Below are positions 59,791-64,000 of a stretch of 64,000 bases of DNA, in pieces. Positions within the stretch are counted from its first letter, which is position 1. Every line of letters begins with the position of its first letter. A program made the translations under genes and the position numbers. The notes below the pieces were generated by a model. It was not told where the DNA came from, searched no databases, and worked only from the letters and a program-made list of their open reading frames with translations. This DNA is from Papaver somniferum. Its lineage: Eukaryota > Streptophyta > Magnoliopsida > Ranunculales > Papaveraceae. Location of the stretch: contig NC_039363.1 of NCBI RefSeq assembly GCF_003573695.1, positions 160,720,747 through 160,784,746 on the forward strand. The letters run 5' to 3'.

Positions 59791-62148
59791 TAGGGCTGCC
59801 AACGACACTTAACGTAACATATATTGGCTCTGCCGCTGTCGTTGCCACTAAACTTAGCGGGTAACCGAAAGCCGTTAAGTTCCGATAGAAATATGAAATT
59901 CAAAACCATTACTGTTACGTTGGAATTACTGGATAACGGATATTTTTGCGGTACCATCCGATATGTCACAGGACAAACACAAATCAGGTTTAAAACACAG
60001 AATAATTACACATAACAACTTCTAAATCCAAGAAAACAAGTTCTAAATCCATGCCACAAAAAAAATAAATTACAAATGTTCATGTTCTAAACCAACTTAT
60101 ATGTTCAGAATCTTCAGATGTTCTAGCAAAAGAAAAAACCATGTTTTTGCAAAAGAAAAGACAAAGGATTAAAGGAACTCCATCTCCATTTGTTGCAGCA
60201 ACTGCAAATGCATTCCTCAATCTCCAGATTCTCCACTACCAACTGCATCTGCAAATGCATTCCTCCTTACTCCTTAATCCCGAACTTCTGCATTTTGAAA
60301 GGAAAATCAGAAGTGTTAGACAGTTAAGCAACTTAAGCTGGCAATGTCACCGCAATAAGCCAATAAATATAAAAGAAAATAAAAGATTAAGATGTAAGGA
60401 AACTTACCAGTAACACAACTATCACTGTCACTGAGAGTGAGATCTGGCACCCAATCACCCAAACAAAGTAATGCTTCAACAAGATCTGGAGCTAATGAAC
60501 TCCTGTGAGATGTGAGAACCCTGCCACCAATACTAAACATAGATTCTGATGCTACACTTGTCACTGGAACTTCCAATACATCTCTTGCAATCCTTGAGAG
60601 AGTGGGTACTTAGGAGCATGATTCTTCCTATCAAACCTCATTTTTTCAGTGGTTGTGCCTTTAGGAAGAACTGGTTCTGCTAAGTATGTCTCCAATTCTG
60701 ACTTCTCAACCTCAAACATATTGTTTTCCATAACAATATCATCATAACCAAATTCATATGATGTTGTTGTACCTGTAGAGATCTCAATTCCAGCTGAATG
60801 CATTCCAGTATCAAAATAAGCTGGAGCTGTAGTGTTGGTTTCATAAGTACAGAAAAGAGCATCGAGTTCAAGCTCAAATTTGTGATAGTGACTTTGATAG
60901 TTTTCCACACCGTATACTCTCTTCATAACAAACTCCACCCATTTAGCCTTGTACCTAGAATCTAAAACAACCCCAAAGCCCATCAAAGTGTTACTTTCTT
61001 TCCAGTAGCCATTAAATTTCATCCTCATATTCTTGGCCATGTCTCTGATATACTCATGCTCACTTGATTCCCAGATCTTAATGCATCTATTAACTTCTTG
61101 CACCCCATTATAATACGAATTTTGTGTGGGATACTTAATCCCAGCAAATTTGGTTGAAATGACATCAAACAATTCCAAACATTCACATATATGTACTCCT
61201 TGTTGCCACTCCTTAGAAGTTGGTAGTATCTTGAAGTCATTATCCAAATAGCTATCCTAACAAAATCTTGTCTCAGAAGAATTGCATCCTTTAGCATCTT
61301 AAAGGTGGAGTTCCACCTGGTATCCACATCTAAACCCACAGACCTTGAAACATGAAGCTTAACTTGGGCAATAACACATTCAAATCTCTCTTTTCTAGCC
61401 TGACTTGACTTGACATATTTTACACACTCTCTAACTGCATCTATAAATGGAGCAGCCACTCTCATTCCACACCCTACAATCAAGTGCAATACATGATTAC
61501 TACACCTCGTTTGGAACATATCCCCATTAAGATCTAAACAATCTTTGTTATCAAGCCATTTCTTCAAATTTTCCATCATAACATTGTTGGAGCTAGCATT
61601 TTCAGCAGCTAGAATAAAAAGCTTAGTGTCTATGTTCCAATCTAGACATACTGATTTCACTACATATGCTAGAACTTCTCCAGAATGTGGTGATGGCACT
61701 AAAGTATATGCTAGTTTTTTCTTAATCAGTTTCCACTCATCATCTATGTAATGCATTGTCACACAACAATAACCATCCTTTGTATGCTTACATGACCACA
61801 TATCTGTTGTTAAACTACACTTAGATGTAATTGTGTCAAATTGTTCTTGTAATTGCAGTTTTAACTCAGTTCTTAGTTTCATGATATCTTCCCTAACTGT
61901 ATTCCTAGTGTAAATCTTAGCAGCAGGATTTAAAGACTTCACAAACTCAACAAAATATGGATACTCAACTATAGCGATTGGATAACCATGTTTAGCAATC
62001 ATCTTGGCAACAAGTATCCTAGTAGCATCAGCATCATATTTCCAGTTAGCTAACTTAGTTTGTGCATTACCTGTTTTGATTGTAGTAATCTTTATTTGTT
62101 CTTTCTTGTTCTCAGGCTTTTCTTTGCAGGTTTTAGCATGGTAATGTG
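59791..62148 (-). mobile_element. hAT transposon (3' part), 5' end replaced by an LTR
   Basis: The left terminus TAGGGCTGCCAACG is a hAT-style end and shares TAGGGCTG-N-CAA with the MITE at 46,761-47,337. The transposase reads leftward from about 62,148. The gypsy-type LTR at 62,149 cuts it within the BED-finger region, so the other terminus lies beyond the window. Confidence 0.75.
60316..62148 (-). pseudogene. hAT transposase (ZBED/RICESLEEPER type)
   Basis: From right to left: the end of a BED-type finger (HYHAKTC), LAKWKYD-like linker and MIAKHGYP, the first catalytic region SLTTDMW, LAAENASSNN (where the usual motif has Asp before AsnAlaSer, here Glu), the insertion-domain marker RCSNHVLHLI, WNSTFKML, then GFGVVLDSRYK, and the C-terminal dimerisation block VPVTSVASESMFSIGGR with RSSLAPDLVEALLCL. 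Two frameshifts break it: one near 61,247 (an apparent single-T loss before LDNDFK) and one near 60,605 before LSRIARDVL. The enzyme would cut and paste hAT DNA; this copy is inactive as it stands. Confidence 0.85.
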
Positions 62149-63887
62149 ATAAGCACGTAAGTGCGACGCTTTTTCACCCATAATTACATTAGTTAGGACT
62201 CATTTTATTGCTAATAAACTTGTTTTAAATCTTTTCATGATAAAAAGTTCTTATGGAGAAATCGGCTCGAAAAGTGGTTTTTGGTCCCAGAAAAGTACTA
62301 AAGGCACCCCAAAAATGCGTTAAAGACGCCCGGAGGAATTGATAAAGACATCCAAGAGTTTTTGCTATTTACAACCCAAAATTACTATTCGCACCCTATG
62401 AATTGCTATTTATACCCCTAGCTAAAGGGACGCTGGATTTGGTTAAGGGGCAGTCATCTTCAACCTTTTGAATTCAAATTTTGGCGGGAAAATTCTGTTC
62501 TTCATGGATAAATTAGAGTTCGAGTTCTGAAGGTGTTTAAGAGAGACTAAATTGCTGCAATTGTTCGAGTATCTTCCTTTGGGCCTAACAAAGTTGGTAA
62601 GGTTGTTCAATCCAACCAGAATTCGCTAGAACCGTGGGTTTGAAGAAAGCAGGGGCTGGAGTTAGATGCGAGATTCTGTGAAGATTTTGGAGGAGTTCGA
62701 TGGAGATTTAATCGCTGCAACTGATTGTATTAGGTCTGTTTGACCTAAACCAGGCTGGTACACGAGTCAGAATCGAAGAATAAGGAGTGCACGTGGTTTT
62801 GAACTAAAACAGGGAAGGATATTTGTGATAGAAATATTCTCTAGATTTCTGGTAATCGTGGAAGGTTTGTTTGTGGATGCAGCGTGTTTGATGTGATCTG
62901 GGATGAGGAAGCGACGAGTTGGAGTGTGTTTTCTTGGATTATACAGTGTGATATGTCGTAGAAGGAAGATTATTACTGTCTTTTGCAAAATAAGAAAAGT
63001 GATTAATGGAGGATTATTTGGAGATTTGATCGAGTATCTTTGGTCATGTTTTGTATATATAGGTTGCTGGGAGATGGTAGAAGGGTTACGGAGAGTCTGG
63101 GGAAGAAAGTGAGGCTTAGAATCGAGAATAGAGAAGTTACAAATATTCTTCCTGCTGCTGCTCAACCAAGAACACGAAGAACAATGCCCGGCAGAAGCAG
63201 TCGCAGAAGATTATCGTTTTAGAACCACATAAGTCCTGTATCGTTTAGCATTTAGTTTTATTAGGTCTTTTGCTGCTGAACTATTGCAACTGTGTAGTGG
63301 CTGAACATCTTTAGCGACTGGAGATCATTGTAAGCTATTTAAATTACTTTTTGAATACAATGAAAAATCAATATTTCTCCATTTTTCGATCCATGAGTAG
63401 CTAAGTTTCTTTTCTAAGGTTGGGATGAAGCTATTTTCTTGATGAGTTTATTTAAATAATTATTTTCTTTATCATATTTACTCCCCTTTTGTGCTAATAA
63501 TTCCTTAAAGATTCTCTCTTCTTGCATGCCTCATTTAAATTGTTTTGAATAGTTTTAGACTACTGATTTTTTATAGGCGAAGGAGAATTTGACCTAAGAT
63601 TAATGACAAAGTCATAAAAATAGAGCTTGTAACCTTTTTATCCTCGAAGGCATGAGATTGAGTTCAAAACTGCCTTGAGTAATTTGGAGTATTGTGTAGA
63701 AGTCTTAATTAGTGAATTTGCAACATCAAAATAGTGGATTCCCAACCCTAGTTCTCCATATCCTTGTTAAACCCAAAAATCAATTTTAATTAGTTGTCTT
63801 AGTATTTTTCTTTGAGTAATCTTAAAACCCATCCTTTGAAAAGTCCGAGTATCGAATCCTATACGTATCACTTGTAAAACTACATCA
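62149..63887 (+). mobile_element. 5' LTR of a Ty3/gypsy-type element
   Basis: Starts TGATAAGCACGTAAGTGCG and ends CTACATCA, 1,739 bp, followed within 6 nt by a TGGCGCCG PBS. It interrupts the hAT transposase. The 3' LTR and the second target duplication lie outside the window (five bases before it: TAATG). ORFs inside are short and unremarkable. Confidence 0.75.
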
Positions 63888-63892
63888 GTTTT

Positions 63893-63911
63893 TGGCGCCG
63901 CCGACGCGGAC
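63893..63911 (+). promoter_or_regulatory. primer binding site, TGGCGCCG type
   Basis: TGGCGCCGCCGACGCGGAC; TGGCGCCGNNG is the usual PBS of many plant gypsy (Athila/Tat-type) elements. Confidence 0.75.
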
Positions 63912-63917
63912 TTGCCT

Positions 63918-63954
63918 TTAGGTTAGGTTTAGGTTTAGGTTTAGGTTTAGGTTT
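63918..63954 (+). repeat. telomere-like heptamer run (TTTAGGT)n
   Basis: Five near-perfect TTTAGGT units just inside the gypsy-type element. It differs by one base from the plant telomere unit TTTAGGG. Confidence 0.8.
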
Positions 63955-64000
63955 ATATATATTTTTTTTTTAGTTTTGTTTAATTTTATTTGATTTGGCA

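Noticed and set aside
62903..63222. Short basic ORFs inside the gypsy-type LTR
   Set aside because: Opposite strands overlap with no motif and low complexity; chance ORFs in an LTR.

Overview
This is nuclear DNA of a flowering plant, most likely a eudicot. The host genes contain introns and have plant-only architectures: an AT-hook PPC protein, a GBF-interacting protein 1-like protein, a chloroplast carboxyl-terminal processing protease and a PLS-class PPR protein. They sit among plant-type LTR retrotransposons, LINEs and hAT elements. I cannot assign the species from sequence alone. No CRISPR array, operon, tRNA gene or complete rRNA gene was seen.

Layout. 1-1,130 is unassigned apart from a partial ORF at the left edge. 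1,130-7,900 holds a decayed, multi-exon, minus-strand Ulp1/C48 protease gene of the transposon-borne kind, peppered with a short palindrome. 8,524-9,303 is an intact single-exon AHL gene (minus). 9,598-9,851 is an orphan exon of an unrecognised gene. 10,252-17,594 is an apparently intact ten-exon GIP1-like gene (minus, about 913 aa). 17.8-45.3 kb is a nest of LTR elements. A unit starting at the GIP1-like core promoter is present twice in tandem (17.8-32.46 kb and 32.46 kb onward). Copy one is split by a complete 9,044-bp minus-strand element with perfect ends and a CAAAC target duplication. Copy two runs into a plus-strand element (LTR ending at 39,000, PBS at 39,003). The downstream LTR of that element is split in turn by a 2,330-bp element with an ATACA target duplication. 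45.3-48.4 kb is a minus-strand LINE, interrupted by a 5S-rRNA-derived short element, which is itself interrupted by a 577-bp hAT-type MITE. 48,466-54,231 carries a chloroplast CtpA gene whose exons 3-6 are inverted relative to exons 1-2 and 8-12. 55,160-56,805 is a PPR gene with one frameshift and one nonsense codon. 57.3-59.0 kb is a LINE 3' fragment (plus). 59,791-62,148 is a hAT element (minus transposase, two frameshifts), cut at its 5' end by the LTR of a gypsy-type element (62,149-63,887) that runs off the right edge.

The host genes are unrelated and do not form a pathway. The story of the window is repeat invasion: nesting at three or more levels, a duplicated promoter, an inversion inside a chloroplast protease gene, and two decaying coding genes. 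I found no convincing new multi-gene system. The most unusual items are the CtpA inversion, the duplicated GIP1 promoter unit, and the dispersed palindrome with matching arm changes in the Ulp1 region. All identities and exon borders were read by eye.
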